64,000 nucleotides of DNA from Chryseobacterium sp. LAM-KRS1 (GCF_013184525.1 NZ_JAAOIZ010000006.1:310001-374000), one strand, 5' to 3'. Shown: positions 1 through 8,973, counted from the first letter of the stretch. Made by a program: numbers and translations. Notes: a model not told the origin generated them from the sequence alone.

Positions 1-56
1 AATTCATAGGGCACCTCTGAAGAAGCATCGATCTTAATCAGTGTGAACGGATCCAT
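1..56 (-). CDS. GntR-family transcriptional regulator, N-terminal fragment cut by window edge
   Basis: An ATG at 56-54 overlaps the TAA stop of the acetyltransferase gene (TAATG) and stays open to the window edge for 18 residues, beginning MDPFTLIKIDASSEVPYE. A short strand followed by Ile-Asp, Ser and Pro-Tyr is the usual opening of the winged helix of YtrA/GntR-type regulators. The stop-start overlap implies translation coupled to the upstream gene. Only the first residues are visible, so the family call is an inference. Confidence 0.5.
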   Translation of the reverse strand, partial: MDPFTLIKIDASSEVPYE

Positions 57-490
57 TATATTGCCATATGGATAGTAGGATAATCTTTTCCGGAGCCATC
101 TTTTTCTGATCTTCCTACTCTTTTAAACCCCATTTTTTCATAAAAGCCAATCGCCTGGGGATTTTGCTCATTGACATCCAGCTTCGTAAAACCGATGTGA
201 TCTTTCATAAACTGATATAATTTTTTTCCGTATCCTTTCCCACGGAAATCATCATGGATAAACAACATTTCAAGAGTATCCCCGGCAACTGATGCAAATC
301 CTCTTGCATTACTATCTTCCGTGATAAGGTAAACATCTAAATTCGGCAGGTAATCTTTCGGGATCACTTCCTGAAAATAATTAAAATCCTCTTCTGCAAG
401 AAAATGATGGGTTGCTTTCACGGAAGAAGCCCAGATTTCCATGATCCTTGGGTAGTCTTTTGCTTGTGCTTTTATAATCTGATAGCTCAT
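56..490 (-). CDS. GNAT-family N-acetyltransferase
   Basis: This 144-residue protein is a compact GNAT acetyltransferase, which moves an acetyl group from acetyl-CoA to an amine whose identity cannot be read from sequence. The acetyl-CoA loop is visible as RGKGYGKKLYQF near residues 83-94, in the R-G-x-G-x-G form. The C-terminal NPQAIGFYEKMGFKRVGR stretch is the typical GNAT motif B region. The overlap with the downstream GntR-type start suggests the two are cotranscribed. No signal peptide is seen, so it should be cytoplasmic. Confidence 0.88.
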   Translation of the reverse strand: MSYQIIKAQAKDYPRIMEIWASSVKATHHFLAEEDFNYFQEVIPKDYLPNLDVYLITEDSNARGFASVAGDTLEMLFIHDDFRGKGYGKKLYQFMKDHIGFTKLDVNEQNPQAIGFYEKMGFKRVGRSEKDGSGKDYPTIHMAI

Positions 491-616
491 TACATTATAT
501 TTTCATGCAAAAATAAATAATTTTTAAATTTCATAAAGTAGGGATTTAAGGCGTAAAATTTCAATTTTTTGTTGCAAATTTGTTAGACTTTATGTTAAAA
601 ATTAAAATAAAGAATT

Positions 617-1492
617 ATGCAGAAAAAAATGTACATAGGGCAGCCGGTTGTTACTTTAAATAACGGAATTGATATTCCGGCACTAGGATTCGGAGTATGG
701 CAGATTGATGATCTGAAAGTTTGTGAAGATGCTGTGATCAAAGCTATTCAAACAGGCTACAGAATGATCGATACTGCATCTATATATCTTAATGAAAAGG
801 CTGTGGGAAGCGCAGTGAGAAATAGTGGTGTGAATAGGGATGAACTGTTCATCACCTCAAAACTTTGGGTGCAGGATCATGGGTATGAAAAAGCTAAAGC
901 AGCATTTCAAAGAACACTGGACAGATTGCAACTGGATTACCTTGATATGTATCTTATTCACTGGCCTTTCGGGGATTTCTTAGGTGCGTGGAAAGCATTG
1001 GAAGAATTATATCATGAAGGAAAGATCAAAGCGATTGGAGTATGTAATTTTACAGTGGAAAAACTAGAAGAGTTAAAAGCGAATTCGACTATTCTTCCGG
1101 TGATCAATCAGATTGAATTGCATCCTATTTTCCAGCAAAAAGAAATGGTAGCTTATGACCGTGAAAATAATATTGTAACGGAGCCATGGAGTCCGCTTGG
1201 AAACGGAAATGCTGAGCTTCTACAAAACCCTGAGCTAAAATCAATTGCAGAAAAATATTCTAAAACAGTAGCGCAGGTTATTTTGAGATGGCATCTACAG
1301 GAAGGTTTTGTTATTATTCCGAAATCCATTACTCCATCCAGAATTGAAGAGAATTTTAATGTGTTTGATTTCAGCTTAACAGAAGATGAAATGAATATCG
1401 TTCGCTCGCTGGATACGGGTAAAAGATTGTTCTTTGATCCTAAAGATCCTGAATGGGAAAAGAAAATGCTGAATTCCATAGCAGACATCTAA
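617..1492 (+). CDS. Aldo/keto reductase
   Basis: This is a 291-residue NAD(P)H-dependent aldo/keto reductase of the 2,5-diketo-gluconate reductase/YvgN type. The catalytic tetrad is readable: Asp in GYRMIDTASIY, Tyr of the same motif, Lys in ITSKLW and His in YLIHWPF. The C-terminal IPKSITPSRIEENF is the classical nucleotide-binding signature. Length is normal for the family. It stands alone on the plus strand, downstream of an A-rich leader and upstream of a structured intergenic element. The physiological substrate is unknown. Confidence 0.93.
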   Translation: MQKKMYIGQPVVTLNNGIDIPALGFGVWQIDDLKVCEDAVIKAIQTGYRMIDTASIYLNEKAVGSAVRNSGVNRDELFITSKLWVQDHGYEKAKAAFQRTLDRLQLDYLDMYLIHWPFGDFLGAWKALEELYHEGKIKAIGVCNFTVEKLEELKANSTILPVINQIELHPIFQQKEMVAYDRENNIVTEPWSPLGNGNAELLQNPELKSIAEKYSKTVAQVILRWHLQEGFVIIPKSITPSRIEENFNVFDFSLTEDEMNIVRSLDTGKRLFFDPKDPEWEKKMLNSIADI

Positions 1493-1505
1493 TAAAAGAT
1501 TAATC

Positions 1506-1573
1506 AATTCCCACAGCTCCGAGGGTTTTGCGGAAATAGTCCGTATACAAGTGAGATCTGTGGGAATTGTGTT
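1506..1573 (+). terminator. Large hairpin after the aldo/keto reductase gene
   Basis: An 11-bp perfect stem pairs AATTCCCACAG (1506-1516) with CTGTGGGAATT (1558-1568) around a loop of about 41 nt. The loop carries its own small complementary segments, CGGA near 1531 and TCCG near 1540. It is followed by GTGTTTTTAG. It probably ends aldo/keto reductase transcription, but it is larger and more structured than the other terminators here. Confidence 0.5.
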
Positions 1574-1650
1574 TTTAGAATGAATAATGTCATATTTTGC
1601 TCGGCTTAAATGCTGTCTGTTTTTTTGTACTTTAAAATAAAATAATTTGT

Positions 1651-2715
1651 ATGTTCTGGTCAAATACACTTATTGAAAAATTAAACGTAAAATATCCCGT
1701 TATTCAGGCCCCTATGTTCGGAGTAAGTACTCCTGAGATGACGGCGTCAGCTTCAAAGGTTGGTTGCTTGGGAACTCTGGCATTAGCTGATTTATCTGCG
1801 GAACAATCCGTTGAATTGATTAAGGTTACAAAAAAACTTGCTGACCAGCCATTTGCCGTTAACATTTTTACTCATACTATCCCTCAGATCACAGACTCCA
1901 TACGACAGAAATACATAAAGACCAAAAACTTTATTGAAGAGCTTGCGGCAGAAAATAATCTGGAGGTCAGCCTTCCTGATCTCGAAGATCTTAAAGTGAA
2001 CACTTATCACGAGCAAATTGATGCCATCATTGAAGAAGGATGTAAGATACTGAGCTTTACATTTGGAAATCTTGACGATAATAGTATTCAGAAATTAAAA
2101 GAAAATGGAATAACCCTTATTGGAACGTGTACTTCAGTGGAAGAAGCTTTGATCCTAGAGAAATCTGGGATTGACATAATCTGTGTTCAGGGAATTGAGG
2201 CTGGAGGGCATAGGGGAACATTTGATGGAGATCGGATTCCGCAGATCGGAGGTCTGTCTCTTTTATCACAGGTATTCGATCATGTGAAGGTTCCTTTGAT
2301 TTATGCAGGTGGAATTTATAATGGAAGAACTCTATCGGCGGCAAATGAACTTGGAGCAAAAGGGTTTCAGGTGGGCAGTATATTATTGGCTTCTCAGGAA
2401 AGCGCATTGCAGTCATTTGAGAAAGAAAGATTAAAGAAGGTAAGAGAAGACGAAATTCTTTTGACCAGAAGCTTCTCGGGACGTTATGCAAGAGGGATAA
2501 GAAATAGATTTATTGAAGCTCTTGAGAATTCTGATTATATTCTGCCTTACCCTTATCAAAACAAGCTGACAGGGATTTTAAGAAAAACGGCAAAACTTAA
2601 AGGTAATGTGGAGTTTGTGAATATATGGCTAGGGCAATCGGTTCATCCGTACAGTGAAGCATCCACTATGGATATTTTAAAAAGACTGATTCTTGATGTT
2701 GAAAAAATATCCTGA
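1651..2715 (+). CDS. Nitronate monooxygenase (2-nitropropane dioxygenase family)
   Basis: This 354-residue FMN-dependent TIM-barrel enzyme belongs to the nitronate monooxygenase family, which oxidises toxic nitronates such as propionate 3-nitronate. Visible family features are the N-terminal YPVIQAPMFGVSTPEM, the GIEAGGHRG segment that carries the conserved His, and the Gly-rich phosphate-binding parts IYAGGIYNGRT and LGAKGFQVGS. The start at 1651 follows an AT-rich leader with TAATTTG just upstream. It has no signal peptide and appears monocistronic. Exact substrate is not predictable. Confidence 0.88.
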   Translation: MFWSNTLIEKLNVKYPVIQAPMFGVSTPEMTASASKVGCLGTLALADLSAEQSVELIKVTKKLADQPFAVNIFTHTIPQITDSIRQKYIKTKNFIEELAAENNLEVSLPDLEDLKVNTYHEQIDAIIEEGCKILSFTFGNLDDNSIQKLKENGITLIGTCTSVEEALILEKSGIDIICVQGIEAGGHRGTFDGDRIPQIGGLSLLSQVFDHVKVPLIYAGGIYNGRTLSAANELGAKGFQVGSILLASQESALQSFEKERLKKVREDEILLTRSFSGRYARGIRNRFIEALENSDYILPYPYQNKLTGILRKTAKLKGNVEFVNIWLGQSVHPYSEASTMDILKRLILDVEKIS

Positions 2716-2752
2716 AAAATTGCTATTTTTGCAGGCTTTAAGCCCAGCATAT

Positions 2753-3226
2753 ATGAAAAGAATATTTTTACCTTTAGCTTTATTGTCAATGCTTGCATGT
2801 GGTAGTGATAGTGAAACATTGGATACTATTGATCCCAATGTAGGGACAATAATCGGGAAGTAGTATATTGAAAAATCTGAATTGTATACTTCAAAAGATC
2901 ATCAGACAAAAACCAATTTTTCTACAGATTGTCAGAAAAAAAGCACTCATGAGTTCAGGCAAACCAACGTGACTTCAACAACTTATGGCCAGCAAGGTAC
3001 TACGTGTATTCAGACTGATGTTGTTACCAGAAACTATACTTTTGATAAATCCACCGCTCAATTTTGGTATGAAGGGGAACAGGATTATCCATATTTCGTT
3101 ACAAAACTTACCCAATCAGAAATGATCATGGAAGACCGTACCCAAGATATGGATGGCGATGGAACCAACGATATTATCAGGAGATTTTTTACGAGAACCA
3201 ACCAAAAAAAACCTTCTCAATTTTGA
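2753..3226 (+). pseudogene. Lipocalin-like lipoprotein broken by an in-frame TAG
   Basis: An ATG at 2753 opens a lipoprotein signal peptide (MKRIFLPLALLSMLACG, lipobox LLSMLAC) that runs 36 codons into TAG at 2861-2863. The same frame then continues without interruption to TGA at 3226. The residues around the stop read IIGK-stop-YIEKSE. A Trp in that place would give GKWYI, the G-x-W start of many Bacteroidota lipocalin-like lipoproteins, so TGG to TAG is the simplest explanation. The C-terminal part has two Cys and an Asp-rich DMDGDGTND segment. It could be a true pseudogene or a sequencing error. Restarting from TTG 2882 would give a protein without export signal. Confidence 0.65.
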
Positions 3227-3263
3227 GAGGAAATTTATATGTAAAATATATTTTCTTCACAAT

Positions 3264-3297
3264 AAAAAACTTCCCTCTTTTAAAGAGGGAAGCTTTT
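3264..3297. terminator. Bidirectional terminator between convergent genes
   Basis: The inverted repeat CTTCCCTC (3270-3277) and GAGGGAAG (3285-3292) is flanked by an A-run on the left and TTTT on the right. It sits between the broken lipoprotein gene and the convergent mpl gene. Confidence 0.8.
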
Positions 3298-3307
3298 ATA
3301 TGAATAA

Positions 3308-4645
3308 TTATTTTGTGAGATCTAATCCACCAAAGTTACCCGAGCTCATCATCAGGAAAACACCTTGCTTTTTATCCAGAATATCCCAATACGCATGAAG
3401 CTCCTCCGCATTGGTAAATACTTTTAAATGGTCGTTTTTAAATTTTTCTTTAATGAGATCAGGAGATATCGGGTCCATTCTTTTAATCTTTAAAGCATCT
3501 TCAGAATAGAATACAATAGCCTCATCCAGGCCATCCATGGCATGATCATATTGTTCTAAAAAAGCAGGATTTAAACTTGAATAGGTGTGCAGTTCAAGGA
3601 ATCCGTATTTTTTCTCTCCTTTAAACTGTTCATTAAAAGCTTTTACCGCAGCTTTTACTTTACTTGGAGCGTGGGCAAAATCCTTGTAAAGAATGGCTTT
3701 ATCTTCTCTTTCTACTTTTTCAAGACGTTTTGAGGCTCCTTTAAAGCTCATAATTGCTTCGTAGAAATCTTCATCCATAATACCTAGCTGACGGCAGATG
3801 TGTCTGGCTCCTTCCAGGTTCAAAAGGTTATGGGCTCCAAAAACAGAAAGCGGAATATCTCCCATTTCAGTTTTTAACAGGACCTGTCCATTACTGATCT
3901 CATACTCCGGAGTTTTATAGGGTATTTTTCTGAAATAATTTTCCGCATTGTCCACTACTTTTACCACTTCCGGATCTTCATCATTGTATACTAATACACC
4001 ACCAGGAGTGATGCTGGCTACAAATTTTCTGAATTGTTCTATATAATCATCGAATGTTTTGAACACATTGATGTGATCCCAGGCAATTCCGCTTAGAAGA
4101 GCGATGTTCGGCTGATATAATAAAAATTTAGAACGCAGGTCGATAGGGGACGAAAGATATTCGTCACCTTCCAATACCATAAAATCGTTATCAGGAGTTA
4201 ATTTCACCATACAGTCGAAGCCTTCCAATTGTGCTCCTACCATAAAGTCCACCTCTTTCTGATGAAAATTAAGGACATGCAGAATCATGGAAGTAATGGT
4301 GGTCTTCCCGTGTGATCCTGCAATAACTACTCTTGTTTTATCTTTAGACTGTTCGTAAAGAAATTCTGGATAAGAGTATATTTTCAGGCCTAATTCTTTT
4401 GCTTTTGCCAATTCAGGGTTATCCTGATGAGCATGCATCCCCAAAATGACTGCATCAAGATCTGAAGTGATCTTTTCGGGGAACCAACCCATTTCCTGAG
4501 GAAGTATTCCTTTGTTTTCAAGTCTTGATTTTGACGGTTCAAAAATGGCATCATCAGAACCTGTCACCTGATATCCTTTATCTTTTAGTGCTATGGCAAG
4601 ATTATGCATGGCACTTCCTCCGATAGCAATGAAATGGGTCTTCAA
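3308..4645 (-). CDS. mpl: UDP-N-acetylmuramate:L-Ala-gamma-D-Glu-meso-Dap ligase (Mpl-type Mur ligase)
   Basis: This 445-residue Mur ligase most resembles Mpl, the murein-recycling enzyme that joins a salvaged tripeptide to UDP-MurNAc using ATP. The N-terminal Rossmann segment FIAIGGSAMHNLAIAL, the ATP-binding loop AGSHGKTTITSM near residues 109-120, and the C-terminal domain segments LYKDFAHAPSKVKAA and LELHTYSSLN all fit the family. MurC would have a different N-terminus and a longer sequence. It is the first of several minus-strand genes with short gaps, and ends at a bidirectional terminator. It should be cytoplasmic. Confidence 0.85.
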   Translation of the reverse strand: MKTHFIAIGGSAMHNLAIALKDKGYQVTGSDDAIFEPSKSRLENKGILPQEMGWFPEKITSDLDAVILGMHAHQDNPELAKAKELGLKIYSYPEFLYEQSKDKTRVVIAGSHGKTTITSMILHVLNFHQKEVDFMVGAQLEGFDCMVKLTPDNDFMVLEGDEYLSSPIDLRSKFLLYQPNIALLSGIAWDHINVFKTFDDYIEQFRKFVASITPGGVLVYNDEDPEVVKVVDNAENYFRKIPYKTPEYEISNGQVLLKTEMGDIPLSVFGAHNLLNLEGARHICRQLGIMDEDFYEAIMSFKGASKRLEKVEREDKAILYKDFAHAPSKVKAAVKAFNEQFKGEKKYGFLELHTYSSLNPAFLEQYDHAMDGLDEAIVFYSEDALKIKRMDPISPDLIKEKFKNDHLKVFTNAEELHAYWDILDKKQGVFLMMSSGNFGGLDLTK

Positions 4646-4654
4646 TTGTATTTA

Positions 4655-5089
4655 TTATTTTTTAACATTATTATTAATGATCTCCTGAAATGCATTGGTA
4701 ATATTCGTCCAATTGGTCCTGAAATTCGGCATAATCAGGCTGGCATCCGTTTTACTTCCTTCATTAGGACCTTTCTTTACATTAATAGAAGTCGTTACGT
4801 TATCATACAGTTTTTTGTGATCTTCCTGTATCCTTCTGAAGTTATTCTGAGACAAAATGTTATTGAGTTTCTTCAGGTCTTCATCCGAAACCTTAAAATC
4901 CTGTTTGATCTTTTTTCCTTCGCCCTCAAAAGAATAGTGTGCAGTATTATCTTTTATAAGCAGGTTTTCATAAGCAGGAGCGTAGCCTCCGCTTTTGGAA
5001 TAGCTAATGTCGAAATTTGAATATACTTTTTGACTGTTGCATGAAACTAATACTATGATTGCGAATAAGATCTCTATTATTCTTTTCAT
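4655..5089 (-). CDS. Small lipoprotein of unknown function
   Basis: The 144-residue product starts with a short signal peptide and lipobox-like VLVSC at about residues 12-16, so it is predicted to be a lipid-anchored envelope protein. The rest is a soluble beta-rich domain with no motif I recognise; one conserved-looking segment is YDNVTTSINVKKG. It ends 9 bp before the mpl start and begins 16 bp after plsC, which suggests a shared transcript with envelope-related neighbours. No function is proposed. Confidence 0.75.
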   Translation of the reverse strand: MKRIIEILFAIIVLVSCNSQKVYSNFDISYSKSGGYAPAYENLLIKDNTAHYSFEGEGKKIKQDFKVSDEDLKKLNNILSQNNFRRIQEDHKKLYDNVTTSINVKKGPNEGSKTDASLIMPNFRTNWTNITNAFQEIINNNVKK

Positions 5090-5105
5090 ATGTAATTTAC
5101 CTTTT

Positions 5106-5912
5106 TTAATTATCTGAATCTTTCTTCTCTAGTTTTTTAGCTTTTAATTCTTCATCATACTGGTGCAGCAGATTGAAGTCCTCCGTTTGCTCTATGGCAG
5201 TCATGATTTTTAATAAAATTTCATGTGCATTTTCTTTATCATAATCAATATCCAGAGGTGCCTTAAACTCCATGGTAGGTTTTACACCGGTAACCTTTAC
5301 CCGTAATCCTTTTTTATCAAAGGCTCTTCTGAAACCATTGATCTTGATAGGAATTACAATCGGGCGCTGGTTTTTTACCAGTTTTGCTGTTCCTCTACGG
5401 CCCTGTGCAAAAGCGGAAGTAGTACCCTGAGGGAAGGTAGCTACCCAGCCGTTATCAAGAGCCTTCATTATATTATCAACCTCTGTGAGGTCTACCATTC
5501 TGTTTACATTTTTTCCTTCAGCACGCCATGTTCTCTTTACCGTAACAGCACCTGCAATTTTAAAAATTTTAGGAAGAATTCCTTTGTTCATGGTTTCTTC
5601 TGCTGCCACATAGTAGAAATCAATCTTTGGATTGAGGAGATAGATCGGATTTTTAATGGTATTTAAATAGCCATTATTTACAGCACAGAATGCGTGGTAC
5701 ATTGCTGCAACATCTGCAAAATAAGTCTGATGGTTGGATACAAACAACACATTGGAATCGGGCAGATCAACAAGGTGTTCAGTACCGGTTATTTTTAGCT
5801 TATTAAAACCATTGAATCTTCTGTAAGAAACAAATCCTAAAATAAAAATAACTAACCTTTTCAAAAAGTAAGGTGTCCCGAATGCATCGGTGAAAATATT
5901 TTTCTTCGCCAT
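5106..5912 (-). CDS. 1-acyl-sn-glycerol-3-phosphate acyltransferase (PlsC family)
   Basis: This 268-residue membrane-associated acyltransferase transfers an acyl chain to lysophosphatidate or a related acceptor. The catalytic HX4D motif is present as NHQTYFAD near residue 61. Motif III reads FPQGTTS, where the common form is FPEGTRS, so Glu and Arg of the glycerophosphate-binding motif are replaced; this may mark a different acceptor. There is a hydrophobic N-terminal stretch (LVIFILGFVSY) but no cleavable signal. The C-terminal 30 residues are Lys-rich. It lies between the lipoprotein and NUDIX genes on the same strand. Confidence 0.87.
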   Translation of the reverse strand: MAKKNIFTDAFGTPYFLKRLVIFILGFVSYRRFNGFNKLKITGTEHLVDLPDSNVLFVSNHQTYFADVAAMYHAFCAVNNGYLNTIKNPIYLLNPKIDFYYVAAEETMNKGILPKIFKIAGAVTVKRTWRAEGKNVNRMVDLTEVDNIMKALDNGWVATFPQGTTSAFAQGRRGTAKLVKNQRPIVIPIKINGFRRAFDKKGLRVKVTGVKPTMEFKAPLDIDYDKENAHEILLKIMTAIEQTEDFNLLHQYDEELKAKKLEKKDSDN

Positions 5913-5939
5913 CTCTCAATTAAACACGGTTGTGCAAAG

Positions 5940-6569
5940 TTACATTTTTTTCAGCAACTGACTGAATTCACTTAATATCATTGCTGTAGCTCCCCATATG
6001 ATATATCCATTGAAATTAATGACCGGAACTTCATGTCCTCCGGCACTTGGCAGGGCCATAATTTCAGGCTGGTCGGGAAGATTTAAAAACGAAGTAATAG
6101 GAAACTCGATGGTTTCTACTGCTTCACTTTGTTGTAAAACGAAAGTGGGGTTCTTTTTGGTATATGAAATATAGGTATATACGTAAAAATTACTTGGAGG
6201 AATATAAATAGGGGACATCTCTCTTATGATCCTTACGTAATGTTTATCTATTCCTATTTCTTCTGAAGTTTCACGAATAGCAGTGTCGGCAAAATCCCGG
6301 TCCATTTCTTCGCGCTTTCCGCCAGGAAGTGATATTTGACCGCTGTGTCTGTCGTGCTCATTAATGGTCCTTTGAATCAGAGGGAAATACCATTCATCAT
6401 CTTTTAAATATAAAACAATATTTACTGCCGCGAATTTTGGATTTTTCTTTAAGATTTCATCGTGGTTGAAAACAGGACGATAAGGTGGAGAAAATACACC
6501 GTGAGCATTCTCTCCTGGTAATTCCACACTTTTAATTTTTCTTAATAAATCTTTTCCAAAACTTTCCAT
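5940..6569 (-). CDS. NUDIX hydrolase, CoA pyrophosphatase-like
   Basis: This 209-residue protein fits the NudL/CoAse branch of NUDIX hydrolases, which cleave CoA or oxidised CoA to phosphopantetheine and 3',5'-ADP. The branch signature appears as LIQRTINEHDRHSGQISLPGG, followed by the NUDIX box containing RETSEEIG. The Gly-to-Arg spacing in the box is one residue longer than the generic pattern. The gene is separated from plsC by 27 bp and probably shares its transcript. Exact substrate preference is inferred only from family resemblance. Confidence 0.85.
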   Translation of the reverse strand: MESFGKDLLRKIKSVELPGENAHGVFSPPYRPVFNHDEILKKNPKFAAVNIVLYLKDDEWYFPLIQRTINEHDRHSGQISLPGGKREEMDRDFADTAIRETSEEIGIDKHYVRIIREMSPIYIPPSNFYVYTYISYTKKNPTFVLQQSEAVETIEFPITSFLNLPDQPEIMALPSAGGHEVPVINFNGYIIWGATAMILSEFSQLLKKM

Positions 6570-6702
6570 AGCTCAAATTTAGCAATATATCCTGAAGAAT
6601 GGAATAGCCATTAACATTAATTAACCATATGGTTTTGAAAAATTAAAGATGAAAAAATTAAAGATACCGGACGCGAATAGGCTATTGATGCTGCTGAATT
6701 CA

Positions 6703-7176
6703 TCATTGTTTAACCTGTACTGTGGGGCTGTGCTTTACTTTGAAATTAACCGAGTTGGCAATGAAACAAAATTCATTAGCTTTTTGATGAAGTTCCACCG
6801 CTTTTTCAATCATGGATTCATCCGTCACGATTATTTTAGGGTGTAGGGTTACTTCTGTAAAGTGGCCGCTTCCATTGGCGGTTTCTGCCATGATTCCGGT
6901 TGCTTTATCTGTGTATTCAGTTAGGATAACTCCCGCTTCCGAACAAAAATGGAGATACCATAACATATGGCATGAAGATAAGGATGCTAAAAAAAGCTCT
7001 TCAGGATTATGTTTGGTCTTATCGCCCCGAAATGCCGGATCAGAAGACCCATCAATAGTAATTTTATTTTCTATTGAGATGGTATAGCTTCTATCGTAAT
7101 TCCGGTAGCCGCTGGTACCTGTTCCTTTATTTCCGGTCCATTCAATGGAAGTGGAGTATTGGTGTTCCTTGTTCAT
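6703..7176 (-). CDS. OsmC family peroxiredoxin-like protein
   Basis: The 157-residue protein belongs to the OsmC/Ohr superfamily of thiol-dependent organic hydroperoxide reductases. The two redox cysteines are visible: one in LASLSSCHMLWYL in the middle and one in NEFCFIANSV near the C-terminus, with the usual spacing. The N-terminal WTGNKGTGTSGYRNYDR segment is typical of the YhfA-like OsmC subgroup. The gene is transcribed alone on the minus strand, with RNase G behind it. It should be cytoplasmic. Confidence 0.9.
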   Translation of the reverse strand: MNKEHQYSTSIEWTGNKGTGTSGYRNYDRSYTISIENKITIDGSSDPAFRGDKTKHNPEELFLASLSSCHMLWYLHFCSEAGVILTEYTDKATGIMAETANGSGHFTEVTLHPKIIVTDESMIEKAVELHQKANEFCFIANSVNFKVKHSPTVQVKQ

Positions 7177-7213
7177 GTTTTTTGTGTTTATTAAAACAGG
7201 TACTAATTTAAAT

Positions 7214-7246
7214 AAAAAAACCTCCAGAAAACTGGAGGTTGTAATT
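7214..7246. terminator. Terminator downstream of RNase G
   Basis: The stem AACCTCCAG (7219-7227) pairs with CTGGAGGTT (7232-7240) across an AAAA loop. The minus strand reads into a run of U (A7214-7220 on the plus strand), which suits the ribonuclease G gene that ends at 7252. Confidence 0.85.
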
Positions 7247-7251
7247 TTGTA

Positions 7252-8811
7252 TTAATTGGAATATCCTGATACTTCTTCTTTCTTAGAGTTATAGATCTTG
7301 TATTCCAAATATTTAAAAGAATCCCTTGGGATGATGGTTACCCATTTTTTATATTTTACAAACCATTTCATCTGGATGCTCTTAATTCCTTTTGTAAGAT
7401 AAGCTTCCACGAATGGGTGTACATGCAGGTAAAGTTTTCCTTTTTCCTTTTGCATGATGTTTCTGATGGTTTCTTCCATTCTTTCCACAATAACAATCGG
7501 AGCTACGATTTCTCCGTCCTTGTTAGGGTTTTCTTCTTTGGTTTCGATTTGTTTTTCCGGACGGTTTCTCTGTCTGGTAATCTGTATCAATCCAAATTTA
7601 CTTGGAGGTAAAATTTTGTGGCGAGCTTTGTCGCGCTTCATTTCTTCTTTCAGATGTTCGTACAAATCCCTTCTGTGATCGGCGTTCGGCATATCGATAA
7701 AATCGATTACAATAATACCACCCATATCACGAAGGCGCAATTGTCTTGCAATTTCTGTTGCGGCCATTTTATTCACGTTGAGAGCGTGTTCTTTATTGGC
7801 TGCATTTCCGGTTGTAATGTTATTCCCGGAGTTCACGTCGACTACGTGTAAAGCTTCCGTATGTTCAATAACAAGGTAAGCTCCTTTAGAACTTGGAATG
7901 TTGACGTGTTTTCCAAAGCTTTGTTTAAGCTGTTTTTCAACATTGTAATATTCCAGAAGAGGAATGTGAGAATCATAAAACTGAACAATATTTTTTCTTT
8001 CAGGAGCAATTACTTCTACATAATTTTTCATTTCTTCCACCATTTGTTCATCATCACAAATGATACTCACGAAATCCTGATTAAAATTGTCCCTTAAAAT
8101 AGCTGAAGCCTTATCTTCTTCGCTTAAGACCTTAGATGGAACTTTATTTTTCTGGATATTTTTAAAAGTACTTTCCCATTTCTGAATCAGCTGATTCATA
8201 TCGTTATGCAGATCAGCCACTTTTTTTCCTTCGGCAACGGTTCTTATGATCACACCAAAACCTTCAGGTTTGATACTCTCGATAAGAGTTCTTAGTCTTT
8301 CTTTTTCCTCAAAGCTTTTAATCTTTTTGGAGATAGAAACTTTGTTGTCGAAAGGAATTAAAACCAAAAAACGTCCTGTTAAAGATACCTGGGTAGAGAT
8401 CCTTGGCCCTTTTGTGGAGATAGGCTCTTTGGTAATCTGCAGCAGGACAATGTCATCCTTTGCAATGACCTTATCCACAGTTCCGTTTTTGTCTATTTCG
8501 GGTTGTATCTCGAAATTTTTTAAGCTTGAAGAACTTTGCTTTTTAGAAATGGTGTCCTTTAAAAATTTTCTATAAGTAAGATATTGTGGCCCCAGGTCCT
8601 GATAATGCAGAAACGCATCTTTGTCGTAACCTATATTTACGAATGCGGCATTAAGGTTAGGTGCCAGCTTTTTTACCTTTCCTATAAATAAGTCTCCAAC
8701 TATAAAATCACTTTTGTCCTCTTCCTCATGAAGTTCACATAGTCTTCCGTCTTCCAGTAATGCAATCTTTGTAAGTTCATCCTCATGCGAAACTATTAGT
8801 TCTTTCTTCAT
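7252..8811 (-). CDS. rng: Ribonuclease G/E family endoribonuclease
   Basis: The 519-residue protein is the RNase G form of the RNase E/G family and lacks the long C-terminal degradosome scaffold of RNase E. In order it shows an S1-like RNA-binding domain near residues 35-125 (VGDLFIGKVKKL and AAFVNIGYDKDAFLH), the 5' sensor region, and the DNase I-like catalytic domain with metal-binding acidic residues in ALHVVDVNSGN and GIIVIDFIDM. It processes rRNA and starts mRNA decay. The gene lies downstream of HU and a 29-residue basic protein but is separated from them by a hairpin. Confidence 0.93.
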   Translation of the reverse strand: MKKELIVSHEDELTKIALLEDGRLCELHEEEDKSDFIVGDLFIGKVKKLAPNLNAAFVNIGYDKDAFLHYQDLGPQYLTYRKFLKDTISKKQSSSSLKNFEIQPEIDKNGTVDKVIAKDDIVLLQITKEPISTKGPRISTQVSLTGRFLVLIPFDNKVSISKKIKSFEEKERLRTLIESIKPEGFGVIIRTVAEGKKVADLHNDMNQLIQKWESTFKNIQKNKVPSKVLSEEDKASAILRDNFNQDFVSIICDDEQMVEEMKNYVEVIAPERKNIVQFYDSHIPLLEYYNVEKQLKQSFGKHVNIPSSKGAYLVIEHTEALHVVDVNSGNNITTGNAANKEHALNVNKMAATEIARQLRLRDMGGIIVIDFIDMPNADHRRDLYEHLKEEMKRDKARHKILPPSKFGLIQITRQRNRPEKQIETKEENPNKDGEIVAPIVIVERMEETIRNIMQKEKGKLYLHVHPFVEAYLTKGIKSIQMKWFVKYKKWVTIIPRDSFKYLEYKIYNSKKEEVSGYSN

Positions 8812-8973
8812 TTTGTTATAAGATAAAATTGTTAAGATTATAGGAAACAGGCATGGTTTTCTTTAATAAATGCATGTATAAATTTACGAATTCATAATGA
8901 AAGTTGTGTTATTTATTTCAATGAAATAAAACCTGTCCCGATCTTTTGGGAATCCTATAGTTATAAATAAAAA

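Noticed and set aside
6649..6846. Plus-strand ORF overlapping the OsmC gene
   Set aside because: Most of it lies antisense to the well-conserved OsmC C-terminus. It has no family resemblance.
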